Assembly: GCA_949358305.1 (NCBI GenBank)
Contig: OX442319.1
Coordinates: 12,524,001-12,588,000, forward strand
Direction of reading: 5' to 3'
From: Strigamia acuminata
Taxonomy: Eukaryota > Arthropoda > Chilopoda > Geophilomorpha > Linotaeniidae
DNA length: 64,000 bases
Part shown: piece after piece, positions 11,166 through 23,143 of the stretch
How the letters are laid out: the number at the start of each line of letters is the position of its first letter
Numbering within the stretch: position 1 is the first letter of the stretch
Notes under the pieces: generated by a model
Seen by the model: the letters and a program-made list of their open reading frames with translations, nothing else
What the model was told of the DNA's origin: nothing
Database searches by the model: none
Translations under genes and position numbers: made by a program

Positions 11166-12928
11166 TATTTACACGTCCAGGAGACGGCCATAGGAGATGA
11201 ACGTAATTTTAAAAAAGTCTGAAAATGCATTTCTACTCTAATCAATGTTATTTCAGAACACAATAATGAAGCAGTCGTCAAAGAAGTGGAGTACATGCTC
11301 TCTGAATCTTACGCGCAAATGTTTTTCGACTCATGCAAAGGCGTTTACGATCCACTGATGGGAGCTAAAGCCATGGATTTAATGTGCGGCCCTTGGGGAT
11401 CAGAATTGTGCACCGCAGAACGCTTGTTAACATACATGGGCGATGTCAACAACGGCTTTGCGCCGTTTTTAGTAAATGTCACCTTTTGGGACGTCGAAAC
11501 CATAAGCGAACACGACAAAACATTCAAACCTCTTCACTTACCCGTAGTCAACTGCAGCCAACCGATTAATGTAATGAATCTAATTTAATTTAATTTAATT
11601 TAATTTAATAATTTTTTTGTTTAATTTACAGGATGAAAGTGAGTGCGCCTGTATCGACTGCGAAGAAAGTTGCCATAATTAATAATTTAATCAAAATGAA
11701 TTAAAAATTTAATTTAATCAAAATCAGATGTCAAATGTAGTAGACAGATGTTGCTATTTTGCAAATATAATAAAATTTTCAACTTGACTCGCTATTTTGC
11801 AACAACAGATGATGCCTGTTTCAATACGTTGTTTACATAAAATTTAAAACGGGATTGTCGGTTGATGTTTTCGCAAGTTTGGTCCGTTTTTACGGGGCCG
11901 AAGAATTCCGGAATAAGCGTCGAGTACAATTACGTCTCTTGAATCGTTTCTCGTACTCAGGTTTGTACCTGAATGGTCTTTCTTTTTTGCTTTTTGGCCG
12001 AATCATTGTGGATCTGTTTTTGAATCAAACAGTTTATAAGACATGCCAGTATAAACTGAAACATGCCGCTGAGATAATGTGGTACATTTCTGTATAAAGA
12101 CTATATCATTACTAAATTAAGACATTCTCTCAACACCAAACAGGTTTGAGCAGACAATATCTAAGCAGGATATAAGTTCCAGGATGTCTGAGGTATCCTA
12201 GGGGTTGTTTAAAATTTAAATGGAGAATCTCCTTGTATCTGGTCTTCACTGTGTGTATTTATCTAATTTAGGAAATGTGAAAAAGGTTGTTTTTTTGTTC
12301 TTGTAGAGCTTTGTTGCACTGCTTGACTAAACACAAAATTTGATTTTTATCACAGAATAAATGAAATAAAATTACAATATAATGATGTATTTTTTTAATT
12401 AATTATTGTGTAGTTTCTTTTTTTTTTCAAATACGATTTGTTCTATTTTCATTCTTAAGACTAGAATTTAACAGTGCACAGTAGATGGTTTTGTTTTGTA
12501 ATTTGTTGCGTAATCACACATTAATACAATTTGTTTTTGTCACACATTTCATTGTTGCAAATAAAATGTTTTATTTATTATGATTTATTATTTGATTAAA
12601 ATAAATTATTAGGCCTATAGTTTGACTCGCTGCAGCGCTGTAATCTCAGGAGAAGTAATGAGACAGAAAGTCGTAAGAATCTATCCCATTTACTTTGAAA
12701 ATACGATAATTTCTGACATCATTTCACAGCCAGATGAGGATCGTTGAGGATATTAATTCGTCATCGAATCTCGAAAATACTTACGCCGGCTTCTACCAGG
12801 TACCAACGTGATTTTTTTTATCAGTTTTCTATCTTTACATTTGACAAAAGAACTTGATCGCAAAAGCAGTTTTTAAAATTCCGCAACTCAAAAATTTTAA
12901 TTTAAGTATTTAATCGTGTCAAACTACC

Positions 12929-13276
12929 ATGTTTTTAACAAGTTTAATGCATGTTTGCCTTTTATTTCTTGGCGTAAAGGTAATATCAATCTTATAATAA
13001 CTATTTATTTATTTCCATACAAAAATTAATGAAAAATTGCAAAGTAGCAATTTTTGAAAATTAGAAAATTTATTTTACAACAAATTCGACGTATTTCTCC
13101 ATTACGACGACAGAAAAACAAAATTAACTTCTTTTTTCAAGTTAATCATTTTGGTTACCTAACACAAAAGATTAGTTGATTATAACAGAAAGACTACTTG
13201 ATTAATTTTTATCTTTTTCCAACTTCCCAAGGTTTTGTTCCGTTATGATTTGATTGAACATTGAACTATCAGAGGT

Positions 13277-13307
<31 letters not shown>

Positions 13308-14329
13308 TTTAAAAATTAAATTTAAACATTCAACTGCAGAAAATTTCGAGAGAAAAAAAAATTAAAAGAAGTTGTTTGATGTTTCCAAAAAATGTTGAAA
13401 TTTCACGCTCAATTTATTGTTTAAACAGGCAGCAGCTGAAGGTCACTGCGTGTGGTACGGCCAATGCGACACACCAATCAAGCGGGATTTAATTTTAAAT
13501 TGCTTGTACAACGGACCGGCAAAACCACTTAAGTCGTCAGCAATTGGCACATTGAAAGAATTATGTCCAGAATTAGTAGATGAAAATGGTAAGCGCATTT
13601 ATTTGACACTATACCTGAAATCCCAAACATAATAAAATTGGAATAATTTCATACGCAGGCAACGCACTCACATGTTGCGACGCGGATCAAATAGAAACGT
13701 TTATAGACCATTTGTTAATATACAAAGCTTATTTACGCAGATGTCCGGCTTGTACGCACAATTTTAACAAATATTTATGCGCCTTGACATGCAGCCCACA
13801 ACAAAGTCGATATTTACACGTCCAGGAGACGGTCATAGGAGAAGAACGTAATTTTAAAAAAATCTGAAAATGTATTTCTACTCTTAAAACAGTCAAATCA
13901 ATTGTATTTCAGAACACGAAGTCGTCAAAATAGTGGAGTACATGCTCTTTAAATCTTACGCGCAAATGTTTTTCGACTCATGCAAAGGCGTTTACGATCC
14001 ACTGATGGGAGATAAAGTCATGGATGCAATGTGCGGCCCTTGGGGATCAGAATTGTGCACCGCAGAACGCTGGTTGACATACATAGCCGATACCTACACC
14101 AACTTTGTGCCGTTTTTAGTAAATATCACCTTTTGGGACGACGAAACAATAAGCGAACACGGCAAAACATTCAAACCTCTTCACTTACCTGTAGTCAACT
14201 GCAGCCAACCGATTAATGTAGTGAATCTAATTTAATTTAATTTAATTTAATTTAATAATTTTTTGGTTTAATTTACAGGATGAAAGTGCGTGCGCCTGTA
14301 TCGACTGCGAAGAAAGTTGCCATAATTAA
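12929..14329 (+). CDS. Secreted stand-alone NPC1 N-terminal-domain protein, copy B
   Basis: Exons 12929-12979, 13429-13588, 13659-13847, 13913-14217 and 14279-14329 join in phase with GT/AG introns to give 251 aa. A hydrophobic N-terminus of about 17 aa fits a signal peptide. The rest matches the cysteine-rich luminal N-terminal domain of Niemann-Pick C1: CVWYGQC, YNGPAKPL, RRCPACTHNF, LTCSPQQS, an SYAQMFFDSC segment and a terminal CACIDCEESC. In NPC1 this domain binds cholesterol in the lysosome and hands it to the membrane. Here a stop follows directly after the last domain cysteines, and the proline-rich linker and the transmembrane, sterol-sensing and RND domains are absent. A soluble sterol-binding protein is the likely product; the ligand is inferred. 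Loss of the rest of a former full gene is possible. Confidence 0.85.
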
Positions 14330-15311
14330 TAATTTAATCAAAATCAGATGTCAAATGTAGTAGAAAGATGTTGCTATTTTCCAAATATAATAATAAAAAT
14401 TCTCAACAACAGATGATGCCTGTTTCAACACGTTGTTTACATAAAATCTAAAACGGGATTGTCGGTTGATGTTTTCGCAAGTTTGGTCCGTTTTTACGGA
14501 GCCGAAGAATTCCGGAATAAACGTCGAGTACAATTACGTCTCTTGAATCGTTTCTCGTACTCAGCTCTGTACCTGAATGGTCTTTCTTTTTTGCTTTTTG
14601 GCCGAATTATTGTGGATCTATCCATACTCGCTTCGAATTTCTCCAGAGTCCTTGCATTCATTCTCGCTTCGATTCTCTCCAGATTCTTTGCGAATCTATA
14701 CCGAAGCAAGTCTAATCCAGCCCGAATTCCTTTCAAAGCGAAGATTGTATTTAATATACGTGGAATAGGTGCACGTTCCGTGAACGTTGTATGAACGTTT
14801 CGTGAACGTTCGATGGGGTTATCAAAAGTTGTGGACAGATCGCTTTTGGCCAATAGAAAGATGTTGCCATTCTCCAAGACCGCAATAATTTAAATTTACA
14901 TTTCCTTGAACAGATTTTTGTACACGATTTCCCCTGATGTTCTTCCATTAATAGATTCTGGAGTGTTCCAACTCCATCTTTATTTTTTTTCTTTTTATTA
15001 TAAATTGTATTTATAAACTAATTATTTTTTTGTAAAATTTACAAAATTTTCATTGTTCAAGTTATAAATTTTTTACGATTGCTAAGATTTCAATTTCATT
15101 TTTCATTTTAAAAAAAAAAGTGACATCTAGCGACAAAAACCAAAACCACTTTCCATAAAGCGCCGTTCACCCCAATCACGAAAACAAGCACCAGTTAGAA
15201 CGAGCTGAAACGTAAATTTTTCTCATTTAAACTCAAAATAAAACCCAAAGCTCTTTCACCTTAATCCCAAACATTCTTACAGACCATCAGTCACGTGCAC
15301 ACGCATCCAAA
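14330..15311. other. Intergenic stretch upstream of the EHMT gene
   Basis: The first 300 bp are 3' flank shared with NPC1 copy A. From 14625 to 14820 there is unique sequence with repeated TTCTCCAG/CTCGCTTCGA and GTGAACGTT motifs. The remainder is AT-rich. A CpG-containing segment near 15150-15300 probably holds the EHMT promoter. No ORF or RNA gene is convincing. Confidence 0.5.
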
Positions 15312-18300
15312 ATGGCGGAAATCAAGCAGGAAATAATAACAACGCAAGAAAGCGCACCATCGACATCGGGCGACGCGCAAAACCGCGCTTTCACCGACAC
15401 ATTCAAGAACATCCTTAGTTCCGTGTTAAAAACCGACCTCGGGCAGGTACTCAAGAGCCGCGGCGACAAACTCGTGCCGAAATCCGCCGACACGCTGCCG
15501 GAATTCCAGTTCAGGTCGCGAATCATCAAAATCGAAGAGGACGAAAACGAGGGCAACAAACCGACGAAGAAATGCAACACGGCGCGCAAGACGGTGCGCG
15601 AATCCTCCAGCGACTCGTCCGTGCAAACGTCGGGCAAGAGGAAGATGAAAAAGTTCAAGGGGGGCACTTACCCCCTCGCGATCAAGCCGAAACGCGGGTC
15701 CAAGAAGAAGAAATCGGAGGAAAACGACGAAAGTTCGGACGAAATGGCCAATTCCATCAATTCTAGTGAGTTTTTTGTGCAGGAATTGTCGATTTAATTG
15801 TTGGATTAATGTTTGGTTGTGTTTTTAGGCTACGCGAGCAGTTCGGACGTGACGAAAGTGAATTTGTTGGAAGGCAGTGCGAAGAAATCGTTGTCGAATT
15901 CGTGGATTAATATCGAGTTGCCGGCTAGAGATGTGCTCACACCGGTTTGGTTGAAGCCCAATAGTGCGTGCATTGTTTTTAATGTTTTATTTGGCTCGTT
16001 TTTTAATGTTTTTGATCGATATTTAGTCATTTTTAATGTTTTTTGATCGATATTTGGTTGCATTTATTGTTTTTTAATCGATATTCGGTCGTATTTAATG
16101 TTTTTTGATCAATGTTTGGTCGTTTTAAATGTTTTTTGGACAATATTTGGTCGTTTTAAATGTTTTTTGGACAATATTTGGTCGTTTTAAATGTTTTTTG
16201 GACAATATTTGGTCGTTTTAAATTTTTTTTGGACAATATTTGGTCGTTTTAAATGTTTTTTGGACAATATTTGGTCGTTTTAAATGTTTTTTGGACGATA
16301 TTTGGTCGTTTTAAATGTTTTTTGGACAATATTTGGTCGTTTTAAATGTTTTTTTTGACGTTTTTCGGTTAATTTTTGCAGATTTTATAAATAAAGCGAC
16401 TTGGTACGATTTTTCTAACGTCGGATCCGGAGAGAGAGAAGTTCCCATAGCGAGTTCGGTGTCGGTGCCGAATAGCGATGTTTGTATTTTTTAAAATTAT
16501 TTTTAATTTTTTTAATTTTATTAATTTAATTTTATTTGTTTTGCAGGAGATTATTTTGTGTACTTGCCAGGAGAATATTTCGGTGCCGTTCGAGACGAAT
16601 GCGCAGAAGGAAACGTTTTGTCAGGCCGTTGATTGCATCGACGAACGGGTAGGCAGGAGTTGTTTCGAAGATGGGCATTTATGTGTCTGTGTTTATACAA
16701 ACATGATGATTTATGTGTCCAAGTTGGTGGTTGTTTGTGCTAAACGGTGATTTCCACGTGTTAAGCGTCAATTATCATGATTTACACAACTAAATCATCA
16801 GTTTTCAATTAAAAAATGATGATTTTGAAGTGTTAATTAATGGATAAAGTGAAAAAATGATGTTTTTTATTCTGTAGTCATTGGTTTATGCTAAAAAATG
16901 TTTTTTTTTATGCGTTAATCAACATTTTTTTTGTTGAAAATTGTTGGTTTTTGTGTTAATCATGAGTTTTTGTTGAAAAATGTTGGTTTTTGTGCGTTAA
17001 TCATCAGTTTTTGTTGAAAAATGTTGATTTTTGTGCGTTAATCATCAGTTTTTGTTGAAAAATGTTGGATTTTGTGCGTTAATCATCAGTTTTTGTTGAA
17101 AAATGTTGGTTTTTGTGCGTTAATCATCAGTTTTTGTTGAAAAATGTTGGTTTTTGTGCGTTAGTCATCAGTTTTTGTTGAAAAATATTGGTCTTTGTGC
17201 GTTAATCATCAGTTTTGGTTGAAAAACGACATTTTTATTGTAAAAAACGAACGATTTTTTGTCATTTTTTATTGAAATCTTCATAAATTTGGATTAAAAT
17301 CGACTTAAATCGTAAAAATCATCCACCAATCGATTAATTCCCGCTTAAAAACACCAGAAAAACATTTTATTCCATCCCACAGTTAGTCGGCTGCAGCGGC
17401 ACCGTCAACAGCACTTCGATGATGAACCGTCCAGGACGCAAGATCCCATTCTCGGCCATGTGCAGTGGACACGCCAAGCGTTTACGCGCTCACCACTGTT
17501 GTCCCGGCTGCGGACTCTTCTGCACTCAAGTAAAATAGAAAAAATTAAAAAGTTTATTTTTTACAAAAGTTTTTGTCACCAGGGAGCGTTCATGCGTTGC
17601 TCCAACGGCACCGGCGGGCCCAACGGTTCGGTGCACCTGTTCCACGAGCGTTGCTGCACGGTGTCCAAGGGGGAGGCTTTGTGTCCGCATTGCGGCGGGT
17701 CCTCCAATTGGGCGCACGTTCGAACGCGAATCAACTCGTATCGTCCGTTGTCGTTTTATACGAAACAACCGGCTGGAAATCGACAGTAATTTTCGGCGAT
17801 TTTTTGGTGAATTGTTGGGGAGATTTGATTGGTTGATTGGTTTTTTTTAGGCCTTCAGCTCGGATGACGATTAATCGTGGAAATGAAGCGGTGCAGCGAC
17901 TGGAGGAGAAGAGTTTGGATGTTCCAAGCGCGAGTTTTAAGATTGAGGAAACTGGGAAAGAAATTTCTTCGGGTGTGTTTGTGTGTTTGTTTTAGTAATG
18001 GGTTTATTTTGAGGGTATAAATTGTTGGAAAGTGGAGTTTAAAGTAGAAATTGGTGGAAATCAGAGCTGAAGTGTGAAAAATTGATGAAAACTAAGGCGA
18101 AAATGTGAAAAATTGATGAAAACTAATCCGAAAATGTGAAAAATTGATGAAAATCAAAGTTATAATGTGAAAAATTAATGAAATTTGCATTTGAAATGTG
18201 AAAAATTGATAAAATTTATATTTGAAATGTGAAAAATGGATGAAAATCAAAGCTAGAATCCGAAAAATTGATGAAAATCAAAGCTAAAATGAGAAATATT

Positions 18301-21300
18301 GATGAAAATCAAAGCTAAAAACCCAAAAAAATTGATGAAAATCATACCTAAAACCCAAAAAATTGATGAAAGTCAAAACAGAAATTCGTAAAATTGATGA
18401 AAAACAAAGCAAAAATGTAAAAAATTCACGAATATTGCATTTAAATCAAGCCCTAACCCACCCAACATAACAAACCAAAACGCAAACTTTAATCATTTAT
18501 TAATTACCGTATTACATTCCTTCCAGACGGATTACCAATAGGCCCCGACCGTTCGGAACTCGAATCTCTCCTCGTCAACCTATCGCTCGAAAAACCCATG
18601 AATCTCCGCTACACCATCAAAAGCTTCTACAACGCTGCCAAAACCGGCGACGTTGAGAAAATCTTGCACATGCTCGCCATGAGCTACAACCCGAACCACC
18701 AATTCGAGGATCACGACAACGAAACCGCACTTCACGCATCGTGTGCCAATGGCCACCTAATAACCGTCCACGTGCTGCAACAGGTAATTCCCGTGTCAAA
18801 CGATAAATCTTGAATTATTCTGTTGAATTTCACAAGGCGGGGGCGAAATTGGACAGCGTCGACGATAAATTACGGACCCCGTTGACCGCAGCGGTGGAAA
18901 ACAAGCAAACGGTCATCATCCGGTATTTGATTCGGGCCGGCGTCAATTTGGAGGCGCGGGTAATGCGTTTGTGGGTTTTGGTTTTGGTTTTGGTTTGGTT
19001 TGGTGAGTTTGGTTGGATTTTTTAGGGCGAAGACGGGATGACCAGTATGCACATTGCGGCCAAGATGGGGAATCTCGAGGCGTGTCGTTGTTTCTTTGAG
19101 ACTCGCAAGTTGAATATCAATTTGTTGGACGACGGAGGTTGGACGCCGCTGGTTTGGGGCGCGGAACATCGGCATAAGGATGTCGTTCGGTTTTTGCTGG
19201 AGTGCGGGGCCGATGCAAATGTTCGAGATAATGTGAGTTTGGAGTTGAGTGGTGGTGAGGCTGTTTGGGTTTTCGGATTTTGTGGTTGACAAATATTTAG
19301 TGAAAATAGCAAATACTTAGTGAAAATAGCAAAAATTTCATGAATACAGCAAATATTTTATGATTTTATAGCAAATATTTTATGAATATAGCAAATATTT
19401 TCTGAATATAGCAAATATTTTCTGAATATAGCAAATATTTTCTGAATATAGCAAATATTTTCTGAATATAGCAAATATGTTATGAATATAGCAAATATTT
19501 TATGAATATAGCAAATATTTTATGAATATAGCAAATATTTTATGAAAATAGCAAATATTTTATGAATATAGCAAATATTTTATGAATATAGCAAATATTT
19601 TATGAAAATAGCAAATGTATGGTTAAAATAGCAAAAAATTAGTCAAGACGTAGCAAAATTTAGCAGAAATAGGAGATATGTTGGTAGAAATTAGCATTTA
19701 TTTAGCAGAAGTAATAATAATTTAACAGATATAGCAATAATTTAGCAGAAATAACAATAATTTAGCAGATGTAGCAATAATTTAGCAGAAATAGCCAAAA
19801 AATTTCAAAAATCACTTTAAAAATAATTAGATAAAGCGAGATTCGATATCTCAATTTAGGTCTGTACATTTTACATTTTACTAACTAATGGTAAAACTCA
19901 TTAGAAAAATTCTCTAGAAATTAATGTCTTTTTCAACCACAAACAGGAACAGAATATTGCATTGCATTGGGCGGCGTTTTCCGGCAGTTCGGAAATCTGC
20001 GAATTATTCTTGAACCGGGAATGCGATCTGAGCAGCACGAACGAACACGGAGACACACCGCTGTAAATATACAAAACTAAAACATGAATTAACTCAAATC
20101 CAACTCGACTTTTATTCCAGACACATTGCGGCACGCCAAGACAACTACGACTGCATTATGTATTTAAATTAGAAAAAAAAATAATTATAACTATAACTAA
20201 GTTTGGTTTTTTTTGTCAAATAGGTTGTTTCTTACACGAAATGCTGACATAAGTACGCAAAACAAGGAGGGAGAAACTCCGATTATGGTAAACCTGTCTT
20301 TATGTTGAAGCCTGGGTTAGAACTTGATCTTTGTGTTCCGGATCTCGGTCCAATCCTTACACCAATTCAATGTTAAATTGGAAAAACTAAATTATGATAT
20401 TTTAAATTTTTTTAGTGCTGTAATGATGAAAACTCCCAATCGTGGATGGCACTCAGCATGAGCCGCCAACTTAGACATTTTGCTAGATCAAGCATGGGTC
20501 GCTCAGAGCACATTTTGCACAGGTAACAGTAAATAGCAAATATTTGGCAGAAGTAGCAAGTCATTGGCAGAAGTAGCTATTATTTGACAGAAGCAGCAAG
20601 TAATTGGCAGAAGTAGCAATTATTTGGCAGAAGTAGCAAATATTTGGCAGAAGTAGCAAGTCATTGGCAGAAGTAGCTATTATTTGACAGAAGCAGCAAG
20701 TAATTGGCAGAAGTAGCAATTATTTGGCAGAAGTAGCAATTATTTGGCAGAAGTAGCAATTATTTGGCAGAAGTAGCAATTATTTGGCAGAAGTAGCAAT
20801 TATTTGGCAGAAGTAGCAATTATTTGGCAGAAGTAGCAATTATTTGACAGAAGTAGCAATTATTTGACAGAAATAGCAATTATTTGACAGAAATAGCAAT
20901 TATTTGGCAGAAATAGCAATTATTTGGCAGAAATGGCCAATATTTGGCGGTCACATCTACACATGTGACTAACCTGACCTATTTTCTAATCCCGACAACT
21001 TCTAGAGACATCACACTCGGCAAAGAGCGTAGTCCGATCCAATGCGTCAACGGCGTGGACGATGAATCCTTCCCCGTCGACTACCTCTACATAATCGAAA
21101 ACTGCGAAACAACCCCTCTGACCATCGACCGCTGCATAACCTCACTGCAGAGCTGCACGTGTGAAGACGACTGCTCCACCAACTCTTGCATCTGCTCTTC
21201 TCTCAGTCTCAAGTGCTGGTACACCAAAGAAGGAAGTCTCATGCCGGAATTCAACCTCCTTGATCCCCCCATGATATTCGAATGCAACCGCGCTTGCCGC

Positions 21301-23143
21301 TGTTGGAAAAACTGCAACAATCGCGTAGTCCAGCACAGAATGTTGTAAGTGGCACGGAAACAGGGCCGGCAACACCTAAATGGTCCAGATTGGTTCCTGC
21401 AATTGCTAATGCCGGCCTTGTGGAGAAGAAGGTTGCGGTTGGTGATGAAATAATTAATTGTTTTTGTTTTGTTGAAGAAGTCGGCTTCAGCTTTTCCGAA
21501 CACAGGGCAAAGGATGGGGTGTGCGGACTTTGCGTGATATTCCACAGGGGACGTTTATTTGCGAGTAAGTTAGGGGGGCGGCGCAGGTTTGTTGACGCTG
21601 GGTTTGATTTTCTGTTGGGATTTTGAAGGTATGTCGGAGAGCTGATCTCGGATTCCGAAGCCGATCAGCGGGACGATGATTCATACTTGTTTGATTTGGA
21701 CAATAGGGTAAATATGAAGTTATTGGGTGATGTGAGCTAGAAGACCGGTGTTTTTAGTGACGGGTCGTTTTTCTTGGTTTTTGTATTAAATACAGTAAGC
21801 GCATTCAATAACTCATAAACGGTCGTTTAAACCTGTTTAAACGGGCTGAAAATAAACGACCTACCGTACTGCCTCGATTTAACGCCGGTAGTATCTAAAC
21901 GCCAGCTCCTGATTAAGCGCCGGGCAAACTGAGAACAAAAAGGCAATAAACGCCGGCCTTAAATGAACGCCGGGTTTGTTTAAACGCCGGGTTTAAACGT
22001 TTTTTAAACGAATATACGGTAATTAAACGTAAACGATTGGGTGGCGGCGGTAGAAAACCTTTTTTTCCCGTTAGACGCCCGGCGCGAATAATCGCCGGGC
22101 TTTGAATCAATGCCGAGGGGGTCGACTTGAAAAAATAAATAAACGCCCCGGCGTTAAATCGAGGTAGTACAGTAATCGCACATTTAGGCAGTCCAGCACT
22201 GCCTACCTTTTGGATTGTTACCGATGATTATTGGTTTTTTATTATGGGCTTTCAGAAAATGTAAAAATCCTACTCAGTGTACTTGACTTTTAAGTGTGTC
22301 AAAAACCAGAAGCCGTGTACGGAAGCGACTTTGACCCGACCGCACATTTATAAGCGGCAGGCGCTATAGGAATCCCTGTGCTGATTTTGTGGCCAGGAAT
22401 AACTAATGCATCAATATAAATTTTGAATTTATCCTCTGTATGGGTATTAGTTCGATTTGTTTTGTTTTGTTTTGCTTTGTATGACATAGTTAAGGTGAGA
22501 CGAGCACAATCTGAGCAGGGAACTTGCCGACCTGCGTTAATAATTCTGCTAGATGCATTAGTCACTTCTGGCTGCAAAGATTACTGAAGCGCCTGCAGTT
22601 TGTAAATATGCGACCTAGGTCGACCTAACCTGCTTGCTTGGCTAAAGCAACCCGTTGCTAAAATAATCGAACTCCATTGGGGCCGAATAGTCTGCTTTTG
22701 TCGGCCGACCCGATTTGCTGTTTATGGAATGATTCATTATTTTTATCAAATTATTCAGGATGGAGAAACATACTGCATCGATGCGCGGTATTTCGGCAAT
22801 ATCAGCCGATTCATAAATCATTTGTGCGAGCCGAATTTAGTGCCGGTCAAAGTGTTTGTCGACCACCAGGATTTACGATTCCCTCGAATTGCGTTTTTCA
22901 GCAGTCGGGACATCAAAGCTTATGAGGAATTAGGGTATTTTGGAATTATCTACTGATTGTCATGAAATTTTGTAACATTTTTTCTTTTTTAGTTTTGATT
23001 ATGGAGAAAAGTTTTGGATAATCAAGTACAAAACATTTACTTGCATGTGCCATTCGGACATGTGCAAATATTCGTCGCATCGAATTCAAGAACTTCTGGT
23101 CAAGTACCAGCAACAACGGCAGCGCGAGGATGTTGATGTGTAA
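15312..23143 (+). CDS. EHMT: Euchromatic histone H3K9 methyltransferase (EHMT/G9a/GLP orthologue)
   Basis: Exons: 15312-15765, 15829-15963, 16382-16479, 16547-16648, 17383-17529, 17583-17785, 17851-17972, 18527-18783, 18837-18959, 19026-19232, 19947-20062, 20121-20159, 20224-20287, 20416-20522, 21006-21344, 21478-21564, 21629-21707, 22759-22934, 22993-23143. All phases agree and give 1001 aa. The N-terminal ~150 aa are charged and Lys/Ser-rich. A Cys-rich region (about 230-380) matches the EHMT-specific cysteine ring. About seven ankyrin repeats (440-690) would read mono/dimethyl-lysine. Pre-SET cysteines (725-838), SET with FINHLCEPN and FDYGE, and post-[11 protein letters not shown] follow. 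The enzyme mono- and dimethylates H3K9 in euchromatin using S-adenosylmethionine. The exon 16 acceptor could be 3 nt later. An AATAAA lies at 23155. Confidence 0.96.
16040..16365. repeat. Minisatellite in EHMT intron 2 (about 33-bp unit)
   Basis: Repeats of a unit containing GGACAATATTTGGTCG followed by TTTTAAATGTTTTTT occur about eight times and are nearly identical in the middle and more diverged at the left edge (GATCGATATTTGGT). Confidence 0.9.
16905..17225. repeat. Minisatellite in EHMT intron 4 (about 41-bp unit)
   Basis: About seven copies of a unit containing TGTGCGTTAATCATCAG and TTTTTGTTGAAAAATGTTG. The edges are degenerate. Confidence 0.88.
18040..18430. repeat. Degenerate tandem repeat in EHMT intron 7
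   Basis: A unit of roughly 23-31 bp built on AAAAATTGATGAAAATC recurs more than ten times with length variation, less regular than the neighbouring arrays. Confidence 0.8.
19295..19800. repeat. 20-bp minisatellite in EHMT intron 10
   Basis: About sixteen copies of the 20-bp unit ATAGCAAATATTTTATGAAT span 19310-19620. A related 20-bp series, AGCAATAATTTAGCAGAAAT, follows at 19680-19800. The shared core is GCAA-W-TATTT or a close variant. Confidence 0.92.
20525..20945. repeat. 20-bp minisatellite in EHMT intron 14
   Basis: About twenty copies of the unit AGCAATTATTTGGCAGAAGT. It shares its length and the AGCAA-TATTT core with the array in intron 10, although four exons lie between them. Confidence 0.92.
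21868..22172. mobile_element. Short inverted-repeat element in EHMT intron 17
   Basis: The left end contains CTCGATTTAACGCCGG and the right end its complement, both adjoining a TACTGCC/GGTAGTA edge. The interior is full of AACGCCGG motifs on both strands. No ORF is present. A related element with CTCGAATAAACACC and GTTTATTCGAG ends lies at 37.63 kb. Confidence 0.7.

Larger units (their letters stand above)
8836..11682 (+). pseudogene. Broken stand-alone NPC1 N-terminal domain gene, copy A
   Basis: Recognisable exons: 8836-8886 (signal peptide), 9304 onward (the domain start around HCVWYGQC), the third exon split by a transposon, the fourth beginning near 11257 and ending near 11573, and the last at 11632-11682. 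Compared with copy B, about 110 bp are missing at 9452/9453 (equivalent to 13569-13678). This removes the end of exon 2, intron 2 and the start of exon 3, and causes a frameshift with an early stop near 9470. The insertion at about 9578 adds another stop. The first and fourth exons remain open, so decay seems recent. No full-length product can be made. Confidence 0.85.
8590..14625 (+). repeat. Tandem segmental duplication of an NPC1-domain gene (units A and B)
   Basis: Unit A (about 8590-12020) and unit B (about 12645-14625) align along their length: upstream sequence, five exons, introns and about 200 bp of 3' flank beginning near 11808 and 14405. Unit A is longer because a transposon of about 1.6 kb sits in its third exon, and it lacks about 110 bp. 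The two diverge by small indels and substitutions, so the duplication is not very recent. Sequence between the units (12030-12640) is AT-rich with no recognisable feature. Confidence 0.85.

Noticed and set aside
11855-12097. 80-codon ORF after NPC1 copy A, repeated after copy B
   Set aside because: The two versions diverge completely after about 50 codons at the end of the duplicated block and resemble no family.
12645-12810. Extra 5' coding exon of the NPC1-domain gene (MRIVEDINSS...)
   Set aside because: The equivalent in copy A has a stop, and the following intron phase is not supported; probably untranslated leader.
14459-14877. Overlapping ORFs of 111 and 127 codons on both strands
   Set aside because: Opposite-strand overlap with no splice, domain or start support.
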